Origin: Craspedostauros australis
Lineage: Eukaryota; Bacillariophyta; Bacillariophyceae; Mastogloiales; Achnanthaceae
NCBI GenBank assembly: GCA_026770025.1
Contig: JAMXDE010000005.1
Span: 2,666,001-2,730,000, forward strand
DNA length: 64,000 bases
Direction: 5' to 3'
Positions within the stretch are counted from its first letter, which is position 1. Each line of letters opens with the position of its first letter. Below, piece after piece: positions 32,597-43,560 of this stretch. A program made the translations under genes and the position numbers. Below the pieces are notes generated by a model that saw nothing but the letters and a program-made list of their open reading frames with translations, did no database searches and had not been told where the DNA came from.

Positions 32597-33715
32597 TCAC
32601 GTCTTTTGCTTCTTTGCGACGAGTAGCGCCTTCAGAGCGAGGACATCGTCGACATTTGACTCGACGGCGCCGCGATCTTGCTCGTACTGATCCTCCAAGC
32701 TCAATCGTTTCTGGCTGGGCGCAGGATCTCTCAACGCGTCGGCCATCTCGGCATCATCCTGCGTGTGCATCTCATCGTCCTTGCGTCCCATCTTTTTGTC
32801 GTCCAGTTCCTGCTGCACGACCTTGGCATCCTGCACCAGTCCTTGCAGGTCGCGAACAGATGCGTTTCCTTCTGCGATGGTCTCTTTGAGGCGATCCGTG
32901 TCCACGTCCTTCAGCAGCTTCAGAGTGGTCGCGCTCGTCTGCTCTCCCAATTCTGCTGATTTTTGTTGCACGAGGAGCTCGTCGCGTCGCAATCGAGCCG
33001 CCTTGATCTTTGCGCGCAGTTCCGCCATTTCGTCTTCCACTTGGTCCATCTCGTCCTGCGATGGAACCTGTTCCTTCTGTGGGTAGACAAATTCTGATTT
33101 GCGGGCATCACGCTGGTCGCCACCATGCTGACCATCACCATCCAATCCGTTGGCAGCGGCCTCATCTGATCGCTGCACGCCTGGCGTTGCAGCACTGTTA
33201 TCTTTTGCTGCGTCTCGAGCATCGGCATCATGTTCGAGATACGCGGTGACGATGGCACGCCGCCGTCTCGGCGGATACATGGTGACGGAGAAGACGTTGC
33301 GCGCCAGGTACATCTCCCACACATCCACCTTGCGCATGTACCGTTTCCGCAGCATGCCAAGGAAGAGCTCTTTGCGATCGGCGGCGGATGCCAACATGGG
33401 CAACGAGGCAACGCCTTCGTTGAGGTAGGTATCGACCTCGTCGCTCAGCATGTCGGCCAGCGATGTGGTCAACGATCCAAACAAGATGGTGTCTTCGTCC
33501 TGCGAATCCCCGTCGTCGGTGGTGTTGACTTCGGCATTGTCATTGTCATTGATGCTGTCGTTGATGCTGTCGTTGTTCTGGGCACCATCATCATCATGGT
33601 GTGCTGTTGTTCTTTCCGGAAGTCCCGCAGTGCCAGTAATAACTTCAGCAACAGCATTGGGCCGATTGCTTTGGCCGTCGCCAGGCAGGAGCGTGTCGTT
33701 GGCCTTGTCCGTCAT
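32597..33715 (-). CDS. Candidate Mis12/Mtw1-like kinetochore protein (372 aa)
   Basis: After an acidic Asn/Asp-rich N-terminus (about 1-75) comes a helical region (77-150) resembling the Mis12 family: L-F-G, D-E-V-D-x-Y-L-N-E-G, then R-K-R-Y-M-R-K-x-D-V-W-E-M-Y-L-A-R-N-V-F. Mis12 proteins have a comparable block ending in L-R-N-I-F and then a long coiled coil; here a heptad-like region follows at about 215-310. In known species Mis12 is the core of the MIND complex linking CENP-C to Ndc80. I chose ATG 33715; the frame is open further to a GTG at 33772 but has no earlier ATG. The assignment rests on a weak pattern. Alternative: an unrelated coiled-coil nuclear protein. Confidence 0.5.
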   Translation of the reverse strand: MTDKANDTLLPGDGQSNRPNAVAEVITGTAGLPERTTAHHDDDGAQNNDSINDSINDNDNAEVNTTDDGDSQDEDTILFGSLTTSLADMLSDEVDTYLNEGVASLPMLASAADRKELFLGMLRKRYMRKVDVWEMYLARNVFSVTMYPPRRRRAIVTAYLEHDADARDAAKDNSAATPGVQRSDEAAANGLDGDGQHGGDQRDARKSEFVYPQKEQVPSQDEMDQVEDEMAELRAKIKAARLRRDELLVQQKSAELGEQTSATTLKLLKDVDTDRLKETIAEGNASVRDLQGLVQDAKVVQQELDDKKMGRKDDEMHTQDDAEMADALRDPAPSQKRLSLEDQYEQDRGAVESNVDDVLALKALLVAKKQKT

Positions 33716-34253
33716 TGCTTGCCTTGCGGTGACAACGATGGCCCTGGTTGTTATTCTGGAGTATTGTAACACCTGGTAGATGACGACACTGATTCACAAC
33801 AATGAACGATCTATTCAAACCCGATGTGCGGAGGCATGGCTCATCGTCTTTGGTGTGTGCCATGGTGCCATCGTGGGAACCTCATGTTTGTTCTCTCTCT
33901 CTCTTCCGTGTTTTGGTCAAACACGGAGGGTGGAAGTCACGATTCGAGTCCAACGGATGCGTGACTTGGCTGATTCCCGAGTACGCATGACACCACATCA
34001 CCGAAAACTGCCATCAGCAACAAAGCCACAGAACAACACGCTCAGAAACAAGAAGAGAGGAGAGGATCCACCACAACAACCAACATCATCACAACACAAC
34101 CAACCAACTACAACCACCAACGACGAGATAACACATGATCTTGTTGACACATCGCAAGAGATCTTCCAATCATCGCACAAACAAGAAAATCTACCACCCA
34201 TACTTTACGTCGAGTACGATCCTTGCACCAACCATATTCCCCAACACGCCAGA
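33716..34253. promoter_or_regulatory. Shared upstream region of the Mis12-like gene and a lumen-protein gene
   Basis: About 540 bases between divergent start codons. The half next to 34254 is rich in ACAACAACC-type sequence (34060-34120), fitting a 5' UTR. A GATTCGAGTCC at 33945 looks like a tRNA B box, but no cloverleaf could be drawn. Confidence 0.4.
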
Positions 34254-35436
34254 ATGAGATCAGTTGCCATCACCACGCTCCTTGCACTTTGCTGCATCTT
34301 CGCTGTCCAAGGATTCGCACCACAGGCAAAGCAGCAGCAGCAATCAAGATGTCGCAACAGCCAGCTGGGGGCTTCGCGAAGGGCGTTTGTTGAGGCTGCA
34401 TTTGGTGCTGCCGCCTTCGTCGCCGTCGCCCCTGCCTTCGCGGAGGACTCGTCGCTGGATGATCTCAGCATGCCATCGGAAGCAGCTGACAAGGCCGCAC
34501 AGGTACGATTACAAACCATACAATGAGTTCTGGCTGATCTCTGCTTGTTCTTTCTTTCTTGCTTGTGTGCGAAACGGACCGCGCCTGACGTTGCCACGAC
34601 GATGGATCCATCCATGACGTGAAGTGACACCACGAATAACACAGGACCCTCCGGCGCTGTGTGGCACCTACATCGCAATCACCCCCTTTTCTCGACAACC
34701 GCAAGGACATTTGAATGCGTAACACTTTCTTGCGCAAATCATGACCCCATTTCATCTGAACTTGCACAACAAGGGGAATATGCATCGGTGTTGCCTGAAA
34801 AGGCAGCCGCTTCGTTTGTCGTTTCACGATGGCAGATGAAGCAAGCCGAGGCCATGTTCGCTGAGTTCATCTTGATTTTTCTCTAAGATGCATCTCTATC
34901 CCAACATGGTCACATATTCATGGCTTCATCCAATCCTCTGTCGTGCTAACAGGCATGGTATTTGGATGGAGCGATCCTCTATCCCATCACCTCATGGCTC
35001 TACTCGTACGAAGACTCCATGAGTACACACAAACATTTGCACGTTGCATCGACTCCATCTCACACTGAATGAATGCCATGTTTGCTTTCGGTTTTTGCAC
35101 TTTTGAACAACGCATAACTTATGCGCACACACGTTCTCGTGTTGGCACCGCTCAATGTCACTTTCATCGCACCCCTGCATCGCCATCATGATGATCATCG
35201 ATACAATAACACGGCTGCGCCGATATGCGCGTCACATGATTGCGATTGCGAACGCGCAGGACGCTGCTCTTGCGGAGAAGCTGCGAAAGAAGGCGGAGCT
35301 CCAAAAGAAGGCCGCTAGACCAGCCACATTCTCCGCCAGCCTCGAGGGTGAGATGCAGAAGAAGAAGGAAATGAGCGCAATGAGCAAGGAGGAGAAGAGA
35401 AATCGTCTTTGCGAGGAACTTGGACGTGGATGCTGA
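34254..35436 (+). CDS. Predicted small thylakoid-lumen protein, two exons (141 aa)
   Basis: Exon 1 (34254-34502) encodes an ER signal ending at V-Q-G|F-A-P (18-23), a transit segment, and a twin-arginine lumen signal SRRAFVEAAFG with A-F-A cleavage near 63. Exon 2 (35260-35436) encodes a Lys/Glu/Ala-rich helix and ends C-E-E-L-G-R-G-C. The intron (34503-35259, GTACGA...CGCAG, 757 bp) joins in phase 0 and gives a continuous A-A-D-K-A-A-Q|D-A-A-L-A-E-K helix. A very small extra exon in the intron cannot be excluded. The mature protein would be about 78 residues with two Cys. Size and basic helix suggest a small photosystem-associated protein, but I do not recognise the family. Confidence 0.65.
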
Positions 35437-35988
35437 TCAGTCGCGCCATCGGCCAGCTAAAAGCGCAATACTACTATGCTGCTCCAATGTAACAGAGCAC
35501 AAAAAAGGCATACAGCACTACCATACTATCCTGCATACTGCCTTACACCGCCTTTCCTGTTGGGTCTTCTATCATACTATGCACTTTGTGCAACATCGAT
35601 GTGCAGTGCGGCAAGCTTTGATCATGTTGTGGTAGGATATGCGTCGCTACAACTAATACTGCTCCACCATGTTGTATTACTCTAAACTCTTTCTCTGATC
35701 CAACGAGTGGCCCCATGAACTTGATGACTGCCCAACAAAGCGCTCTTCATAGATTGAGTCCGCAAAACTCACCAAGTACAATAGTACGTGCTTGATCATC
35801 AACACTCCATGCATTCGAATAGCGGCCCGAAGGCACTGCGATGCAGAGAATATCAACGTGATAGAGTGGAGCATGTAGAGTACTCTAGAAGGATGTATGC
35901 TACTCCGGAGTGGCGGCATTCTCCACCTAACGAGTATTGATGCACATGCTATGCTAATGCTATGTTCATGCGTAGTCGTATGAGCACT
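35437..35988. other. Convergent 3' intergenic region
   Basis: Between the 3' ends of the lumen protein and Cpn10 genes. Contains ACTATGCACT, CATACTAT and GAGTACTC short repeats; no gene seen. Confidence 0.45.
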
Positions 35989-36471
35989 TCACATGATCTT
36001 CTTCTCCTCGTCATCCGAGAAGCCTCCTGATATGACGGCAGCGATGTCTTGCGACCTCATGTAGCTAACCTTCTTGCCGGACGGCGTCTCCTCGTCCTTC
36101 GGACCGATGCCCCAAGGATTCTTCGCCACCACCACGGCACCGACTTCCACACCTTCCGGCATCGGCGCGATGAGGCCGTTCTCCTCCTCACGTCCTGGTC
36201 CCACCGCCAGCACGCGGCCCAGATGCAACCGCGGCAGATCCTCGCCTGGCACAAACAGCCCCGACTCGCGCTCCGGCTTGCCCTGGATGCGCTCCACCAG
36301 CACCATGTCATAATGCGGATCGAAGCAACCGGCGATGGCCACATCCTCCTCCAGCACGAGGCGCCCCACGCCGAATCCGCCACCGTACTTCGCCTTGGGC
36401 TGTGGGAAGGCATCGCTCGTCGTGGCCATGGCCAACGTCAAGATGGATGCGAGCAAGGTTCGTCGTGTCAT
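35989..36471 (-). CDS. CPN10: Plastid-targeted chaperonin 10 (GroES/Cpn10, 160 aa)
   Basis: Residues about 55-155 form a single Cpn10 domain: D-M-V-L-V-E-R-I, the mobile-loop region with E-R-E-S-G-L-F-V-P, G-R-V-L-A-V-G-P-G-R, and a C-terminal strand with D-I-A-A-V-I. Cpn10 caps the Cpn60 cage and is needed for folding of plastid proteins, including Rubisco. The N-terminus has a signal peptide and T-S-D-A|F-P-Q-P, like the heterokont plastid transit motif. I start at ATG 36471; an in-frame ATG 81 bases upstream (36552) would add a Gln/Arg-rich leader in front of the signal peptide and is less likely. It has one domain, unlike the double Cpn20 of plants. Confidence 0.88.
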   Translation of the reverse strand: MTRRTLLASILTLAMATTSDAFPQPKAKYGGGFGVGRLVLEEDVAIAGCFDPHYDMVLVERIQGKPERESGLFVPGEDLPRLHLGRVLAVGPGREEENGLIAPMPEGVEVGAVVVAKNPWGIGPKDEETPSGKKVSYMRSQDIAAVISGGFSDDEEKKIM

Positions 36472-37483
36472 TGTGAATGTGCTTGTTCTTGTTCTTGCGT
36501 GTGCTTGTATGCGCCGTATCTCCTTCCTGTTACGTTGTTGTTGTTGTTGCAAATACTCGTGTATAGTACTGCAAAGTGACGATGTGCTTGTGTATGGTGG
36601 AGGTGGTGATTATTGTCTTTGGATGAGGAGGGGACTTGCGAACGAGACCGCAGCGTATCAAGGCGCACACACCGCGCCATGGTCAAACGATTTTCTCGAC
36701 ATCATCAAGGAGACAACTCCCGACTGACGTGCGCCCATCAATCAATCGGCATCACTCTTTGCTTTTGCATCTTGTTGTTGATGGCAATACCGGACGAAGT
36801 CCAGACGGGGTGTCTCGGGAATCGACAACTTCGATCTACTCGGGACTAGATATCCCCGAAACAAGAGTGGCCAACCAACCTACCAACAAGAGAAATCATG
36901 AAGATCAATCCTCCCCTTTCCCATCAACGCCGTGGACCAACCATCATCTTGGCGACCACCACTTTCTTACATTTTTGTGTTTGCGTGTTTTGGTCCAGCA
37001 CGGGCGTTGGTTGCATCCAGCCTTCTCTTCACCGTCGTGACGTGCAGACGACGGCCACCATTTGTGAGTGCAAAGCGAGAGGCAACCCATCACCAACAGA
37101 GGCAACCCATCACCAACAGAGGCAACAACGACAACAAGAATCAGGAACAGAAGCAGGGCGCCATCACCACCAAAAGCCAAAGGCCAACCCAAAAGCTGAC
37201 AGGGGAGGAAGGCACCAGAAGCCTGCCCGTGGCATACCAAACAACACATACCTCACACTTGTAGAGTCGTCGTATCAATACACCTGCCAATCACATCACC
37301 AACAGGATCAACTGGAGCAGTATACCAACAGTAATACCAGCAGTAATACCGGCAGTACCAACAACAACTGCATCCATCCAAGATCGACACTTGAAGCACT
37401 CACTCCCACGACAACAACAGTCACGACAATACCAATCACGAGAACAAGCAGAGCCACAACAAGCACAAGCACAACAAACAACC
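36472..37483. promoter_or_regulatory. Shared upstream region of Cpn10 and Snu114 genes
   Basis: About 1 kb between divergent starts. The right half, probably the 5' UTR of Snu114, is very rich in CAACAAC and ACCA repeats. An open plus-strand frame at 36898-37491 is of low complexity (Thr, Gln, His, Asn) and is not called. Confidence 0.45.
37081..37120. repeat. Perfect 20-bp tandem duplication
   Basis: ggcaacccatcaccaacaga occurs twice in a row and a third partial ggcaac follows. It lies in the probable 5' UTR of the Snu114 gene. Confidence 0.9.
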
Positions 37484-40400
37484 ATGGCTGACGAGGAAGA
37501 ACTCTACGACGAGTTCGGAAACTACATCGGTCCCGACTTGGACTCGTCCGATGATGAGGATGACTCCAGCGACGAGGAAAAGCTGGACGAGCCCGATGAT
37601 GCCTCGGATGTGTCCGGGGAAGATGGCGATGCAGACATGGACGGCGGGGCCATGGTCGTCGCGGGCGAGGAGCAGCAGGACACCGCCGATCCCATCAACT
37701 CCATCGTCCTGCACGAGGACAAGGAGCATTACCCGTCCGCCGACCAGGTCTACGGCGAGGAGGTCCGCACGGCCGTGCTCGATGAGGACGCGATGGACCT
37801 GGAAACGCCGCTGGTGGAGCCAGTCATCAACAAGTCCAACCGCGCCACCTCCAACCTCGTGTCGGAGGAGGACTGGATCTACTCGGAGGAGTACCTCACG
37901 ACTGTGCTGGTCAGCAACGACACCACCCGCACGCGCCGAGGCGTGGCGCTTATCGGCCACTTCCACCACGGAAAGACCTGCTTCGTAGACTTCCTCCTGG
38001 AGAGGACCATGAGAAAGCCTTGGGGACCGAAGGCCTCGCTCAACGTCGATGATGGCGGCGGCCCGCGTTACACCGATGTTTACCAGAGCGAGCAGGACCG
38101 CCAAATGAGTCTCGTCAGCACCCCGATATCCAGCCTGCTCAGTGACACACGGGGGAAGAATTACTGCGTCACCATGCTGGATTGTCCCGGCCACACCAAC
38201 TTCCATGACGAAACTGTCGCTGCCCTCAGATCCGTTGACGGCGCCGTTGTTTGCGTGGACGCCGTGGAAGGGCCGATGATGCACACGGAGATGGCGGTGC
38301 GCCAGGCCGTCACCGAGGGCCTGCCAATATGTCTCGTCATCACCAAGATGGACCGCCTCATCGTCGAATTGAAGCTCCCGCCACGCGATTGTTATTACAA
38401 GCTGCTCCACCTCATCGAATCTATGAACGAGCTCATCGGACACGCCTCGCGCGGTCGGTATCCCAAGCTCAACCCGCAGGCCGGAAACGTCGCCTTCTCG
38501 TCGGCGCAGCACGGTTGGCTCTTCACCCTCGACAGCTTTGCGCAGATCTACGTCGACCACCAGACCGACGATTTCATGGGCCTCGGCAACAACCTGCCGG
38601 CCGAAGAGCTCGGCAAGCGCCTTTGGGGCGACTGCTTCATGGACCCCGTCAAGCGCACTTTCCACCGATCGTCGCGGGCCTGCTCCGTCAAGAATGTGGA
38701 GCGCACCTTCGTCGCATTCGTCCTCGAACCGCTCTACAAGATTTACACCACCTGTCTCGGCGAGCAGGAGAACGACGTCAACAAGGTCCTGCGCGGCCTG
38801 GGCATATTGCTCAAGAAGGAACAGCTGCGCACCAGCTCCAAGCCGCTGCTGCGAGCGGCGCTCTCCAAGTTCTTCGAGACGGCCAGCAGCGGATTCGTCG
38901 ACATGTTGGTCAAGCATGTGTAAGTCGATGTGCCTGCGCGTATTTATGCGTGTGTGTACGCGTGCGTGTGTGCGGATGGCATATCCAATTGAACAGGGTG
39001 AAGTCAAGACGACAAAGCAAACCAGATCGGAACGAATCGCTTGCCTAGAACAGACAGACAGCCAAAGCCACCTGCGCATTCACTCGGCGGACAAGCGTTT
39101 GATCAATTTCGTGTGATATCTATTGTGTGGCAGAGGGGGCACGAATTGGTGGAGCCTCGTGAAAGATCATCCCATCTCACTTCATTCTCGTTGTGCTCCA
39201 CATTTCTCCCTAATTGCAATTTCCTGGCGAAACAACACATGTGCGATTGAAAAACAATTGAAAAACACTCGCACAAAATGCACCAACATGCCAACAATGA
39301 CAGTCCGTCCCCGGCTGCCGCAGCCAAGGGCAAGGTCGGTCGATGCTACACCGGATCCATGGAATCCAAACACGCCAAGGCCATGGCAAGCTGCGACGCC
39401 AAGGGCCCATTGATGATCCATTGCACAAAAATGTACTCCGCACCCGACGGTCAATCCTTCTACGCATTGGGTCGCATCTACTCCGGTACCGTCAAACCAG
39501 GTGACAGAGTCAAGGTCCTGGGAGAGGCGTACTCGCCGCAAGACGACGAAGACATGGCCGTCACCACCGTCGGCAGTGTCTCCATCCCACGAGGACGCAA
39601 TCGCACAGATGTGACATCTGCAGGTCCTGGAAATTGGGTCTTCCTGGAAGGCATCGATGCCAACATCGCCAAGACGGCGACTATCACGCATGCTGGCAAC
39701 GAGAGCGCAGCTGCGGCCGACGACAGCGACGAGGATGATGATGAGATGTACGGTGACGATGCCATCCAAATATTTGCCCCTCTCCGCTTCCCGCAAGCTG
39801 GAGACGAATCGATCATGAAGCTGGCCATCGAGCCATTGAATCCAGCCGAATTGCCAAAGATGGTGGAGGGTCTGCGCCGTGTCTCCAAGGCCTACCCCAT
39901 GCTGCGAACTCGAGTCGAAGAGAGCGGAGAGCATGTCGTCTTCGGAACCGGAGAGCTGTACATGGACTGCGTCATGCATGATCTGCGACAGGTGTACGCC
40001 GATGTCGAGGTCAAGGTGGCCGATCCTATCGTCGCATTCCGAGAGACCGTCATTGAGACAAGCAGCATCAAGTGCTTCGCCGAGGTAGGTCGATCGTTGC
40101 GATTGATGTTCCTGCTGTTGTGTCTGTTGGCGTTGGCATTGGCATTGGTGCTCGTGTGTCTTCTGTGTTGCGTTGTAACATATTTTCGTTGTTGCGAGAC
40201 ATATTCTGCGATCCTTAAATATGCATCACCCTCACACGTCCACTCCTATCTGAATGATTATCTCATTACCAATACCCATCGTATCATTGCATCTGCAATA
40301 ATCGTCGCCTATCAAAACAACGATAATTTGACGACAGACCGCAAACAAGCGCAACAAGCTGACTTTCATTGCCGAACCATTGGATGATGGGCTTGCGGAA

Positions 40401-41530
40401 CGTTTGGAATCTGGAGCCGTCAGCCTGGATTGGGACAAGAGAAAGGTAAGAGGCACATGTTGCTCTTCTGTCACCATCCGCAAACTGTTGTTTTGCAGAA
40501 TTGCAAACAGAAGAACGCCATTGAATGCAGGGCGCTTTATCTTCTGGATTGTTTTCGACGACACCAATTCCAATCACTCACACCGTGCCTTTGTCTATTG
40601 CTCCATCTCTCCGTCCATATCCAATCCACCATTCAATGGCATTCTATCCACTATCCACGCCAATTCGTTGCCATTGCCAATATCAATATCAAAACGCATA
40701 TCAATTCATACATACCAACTTACGCATTGCAGCTGAGCCGCTTCTTCCAAAGTCAGTACTCTTGGGATTTGCTGGCCTCCCGCTCCGTTTGGGCATTCGG
40801 AGATTCGCCAACGCGTGGCGCAAACATTCTCATGGACGACACGCTCCCCAGCGAGGTTGACAAGACACTCCTGAGTTCATGCAGAAACAGCATCGTGCAA
40901 GGCTTCCGTTGGGCGACCCGTGAAGGACCGTTGTGCGAGGAGCCTGTGCGTGCAACCAAGCTGAAAATCCTCGACGTGTCTCTGGCTGACAAGCCCATCC
41001 ATCGTGGCGGTGGGCAGATCATCCCAGCCGCACGTCGCACTGTGCATTCCTCCCTGCTGACGGCCACACCCAGGTTGATGGAACCAGTTTACCGCTTGCA
41101 GATGCAATGCCCCGGTGAGATCGTGGATTCCATCCAATCCGTGCTGAAGAAACGCCGCGGGCACATTGTGCAGGACAGAGCCATCCCAGGTTCCGTGCTT
41201 TACAGCGTGAAGGGATACATCCCGGTGCTGGACAGCTTCGGTTTTGAAACCGACTTGCGCACCTACACCCAGGGACAGGCCATGGTGCATTCAGTCTTCG
41301 ATCACTGGGCCGTCGTTCCAGGGGATCCGTTGGACAAGAACATCATCATCCATCCATTGGAGCCGAGCCCGCCAAAGGCGCTTGCCAGGGAACTTCTGCT
41401 GAAGACCAGAAGGAGGAAGGGATTGAGCGAGGATGTCTCCATCAACAAGTTCTTTGACGATGCCATGAAGAGCCAAATACAGACTCCTGAACCTGTGCAG
41501 GAGATACCTGTCGTCGATCCAATGGAGTAG
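37484..41530 (+). CDS. SNU114: U5 snRNP GTPase Snu114/EFTUD2, four exons (1040 aa)
   Basis: An EF-2-like GTPase of the U5 snRNP that controls Brr2-driven unwinding of U4/U6 during splicing. Exons: 37484-38919, 39304-40084, 40338-40445, 40733-41530. Introns have GTAAGT/ACAG, GTAGGT/ACAG and GTAAGA/GCAG ends, and all joins keep frame. Visible: acidic N-terminus with [11 protein letters not shown]1 GHFHHGKT (158-165), G3 DCPGH (233-237), G4 TKMD (287-290), then EF-2-like domains with L-P-S-E-V-D-K, E-G-P-L-C-E-E and the H-R-G-G-G-Q-I-I-P block, ending in [10 protein letters not shown]. Histidines in G1 replace residues usual in EF-2, as is normal for Snu114. At 1040 residues it is slightly longer than the human protein. 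Confidence 0.93.
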
Positions 41531-42125
41531 GCAAGCAGTCTGCACCAGGGAGACTCTCCTGCAGAGTATTATGCTCTTGAGTACTTCGGTGGTCACTCCA
41601 CATGCTGTGTGTGTTACAGTGTCATGCCACGAATACGAGTAGTACAGCACCATACTCCACCATCGTCCCAGCGATACGTACGAAACCAAAAAACATGCGA
41701 GGAGAGGAGGAGTCGCATCAACACAAAAGTTCGAATGAGCTCACATACCAAACATGCGAAGGCGTTTAACATTAGACATGCTTTCGATCATCAACACCCT
41801 CCATTCGATGCAGAGTACGATGCTTGGGCACCCCCCTCTCTCTCCCTCTTTCTCATGGACACGCACAATCACAACGATGTTGAGGTGGATTGCGTTCATT
41901 TCATGAAATAGTGAAAAGCTGCGGCAAATTGTGCGTTTTACACAGTTTCAAGAAAACACGTTCTCTTCATCCACGACTTGATGAATCTATTGAAGGACAT
42001 AGTTAGGCCTTTGTAAGTCTGGTCGCCCGTGCGTTTGTGCGAGCCAGATGGCACGTGGGACAGGGCGAACATCTGTCGCGAAAGGCGAAGAATGTTGTCT
42101 CTTCTTCGCGAAGAACAAGCGTTCT
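41531..42125. other. Intergenic region between Snu114 and the inverted-repeat transposon
   Basis: 3' flank with TACGAGTAGTAC and CGATACGTACG motifs, then no gene. The last 60 bases (about 42066-42120) have a faint resemblance, inverted, to 45755-45775, so the transposon may reach slightly further than called. Confidence 0.45.
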
Positions 42126-42487
42126 GGAACACCCAACATTTTGTCCGATTTTCACTTTTCTAGATCGTGACCTAATTTACCGGGACTTAATACACTGCGT
42201 TGAGACAGAAAAGTGAATCGCCTGAAATCCTGAAAATCGTAGATAGGGTTACGCTATTGCTCTTCAATTGTCGTTGGTCCAGGCACGACAGAGACCGGAC
42301 AAAACCGGAGAAACTAGGTCAGACCGGACAGACCGGACAAAATGACCGGACAAACCGGACAGACCGGACAAAACGACCGGACAGACCGGACAAACCGGAC
42401 AAAACGACCGGACAGACCGGACAAACCGGACAAAATGACCGGACAGACCGGACAAAACAAACGAATCAACCGGACAGACCGGACAAA
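42126..42487 (+). repeat. Left terminal inverted repeat with CCGGACA minisatellite
   Basis: 42126-42290 is unique TIR sequence. About 42289-42487 is an array alternating 9-bp ACCGGACAG/A and 13-bp ACCGGACAAAAYG units. Because of its unit lengths it reads as a pseudo-coding repeat of Asp, Arg, Thr, Pro and Lys, which is not a protein. Confidence 0.9.
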
Positions 42488-42725
42488 ACTCAAGAATTTA
42501 TCGAACTATTTAACGGACGTTTGGTCGAATATAACGGACATTTGGATCGTGAAGAAACAGACAAAACTACTTCGCATGGAGTGACGCAAGCCAACCCAAA
42601 CCACAAGAACAGATCAGCGAAACAAGACAACAAGCCAGCTTCGCACTGAAGTATGGCATCATGCCAATGCAAATGCCTGGTTCTATTGCAATACATGTGA
42701 TGTTCTTATTAATGTTTTGTGGTAT

Positions 42726-43560
42726 GACATCAAATCTCGAAGAGTTCTGCTCCATCATCCTGATGGTATTGCACAATGACACAAATGGCTTCAAACACAT
42801 GCTTCTGCTTTTCTGTGCCATGCAAAAAGTGATCTCCAGCACGCTGAAGAACTCCAGTCTCTCATTGAAGGTCTCATGGTGCAAACGTGCCCTGCTCTTG
42901 AAGTTTTCAAGTTCTGGCCCATCGAGCTCATTCGGTGTTCACATCATATTCTTTTTCCATACGACTTGTCCTGTGCCCATGATCAGCAATGATGACTTTT
43001 CTGCCTGTGATCTGATGCAACAATCCTTCACAACAAATAGTCAAGTCATGTTTACCTCCTTGGTGGAGCCCGTGGATCCAAACACACTTTAAGTGGTACA
43101 CAGTGATTACAATCTTGTATTTGAGAGCACCGTGGTTGAACTTCTTCAAGCCCCATGCCAGATCTGTGTTGAGTGTTGAGTGTTTCTGCTCCCATAAATG
43201 AAAATCTGTGCTGTCGACTGTGGCAATGAAAGCTGTTCCCTCTGGATCATTCAATGAGCTTGGCCAAACAATCATGTCAGCTTTCATTGCTGCAATCATT
43301 TTGATCCATCACCATAGATGATTCCATATTGCATACTATCAACATATCCCATATGCTGCAGCAAGGATGTTGGCATTCTTTGGATAGGTCCATAGAAAGC
43401 ATAGAACTGCAAGGAACATTCAGAAGCCTCTTCCAGTGTTGTCATATTGTGATATCTTTGCTGCGGAAGTAGTGGTTGTGTGCATGTCATCCCAAATACC
43501 TGAAATAGTTTCCGGCCAAGATGCATAGTGAGATCGGAACATGGTATTTCTTTGATCCAT
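42726..43560 (-). pseudogene. DDE transposase pseudogene (IS5/PIF-like, DDE_Tnp_4 type)
   Basis: Read from ATG 43560: F-R-S-H-Y...P-E-T-I-S-G-I-W-D-D near the start, a helical block F-L-A-V-L-C-F-L-W-T-Y-P, then A-M-K-A-D-M-I-V-W-P, followed by the catalytic region with V-D-S-T-D-F-H-L-W-E (first Asp), G-G-K-H-D-L-T-I (second Asp) and I-I-A-D-H-G-H-R. A C-terminal piece in another frame (42884-42726) has T-F-N-E-R-L-E-F-F and ends R-F-D-V, as many family members do. The frame is broken by TGA at 43422-43420, adjacent TGA and TAG at 43341-43336, TGA at 43311-43309 and a frameshift between about 42928 and 42884. It must be inactive. Confidence 0.8.

Noticed and set aside
33940..33960. tRNA B-box-like GATTCGAGTCC
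   Set aside because: No acceptor stem or A box could be matched around it.
36898..37491. Thr/Gln/His-rich ORF upstream of Snu114
   Set aside because: Low-complexity ACAAC-rich sequence typical of 5' UTRs here.
37436..39079. 547-codon minus-strand ORF
   Set aside because: Antisense shadow of the first Snu114 exon, running on into its intron; the sense frame has full family motifs.
42289..42487. Possible CRISPR-like array
   Set aside because: Units are 9-13 bp, directly adjacent and without unique spacers; a minisatellite in a eukaryotic transposon.
42200..42649. 149-codon ORF with Asp-Arg-Thr/Pro-Asp-Lys repeats
   Set aside because: It is the CCGGACA minisatellite in the terminal repeat read as codons; the right end gives a similar false ORF.
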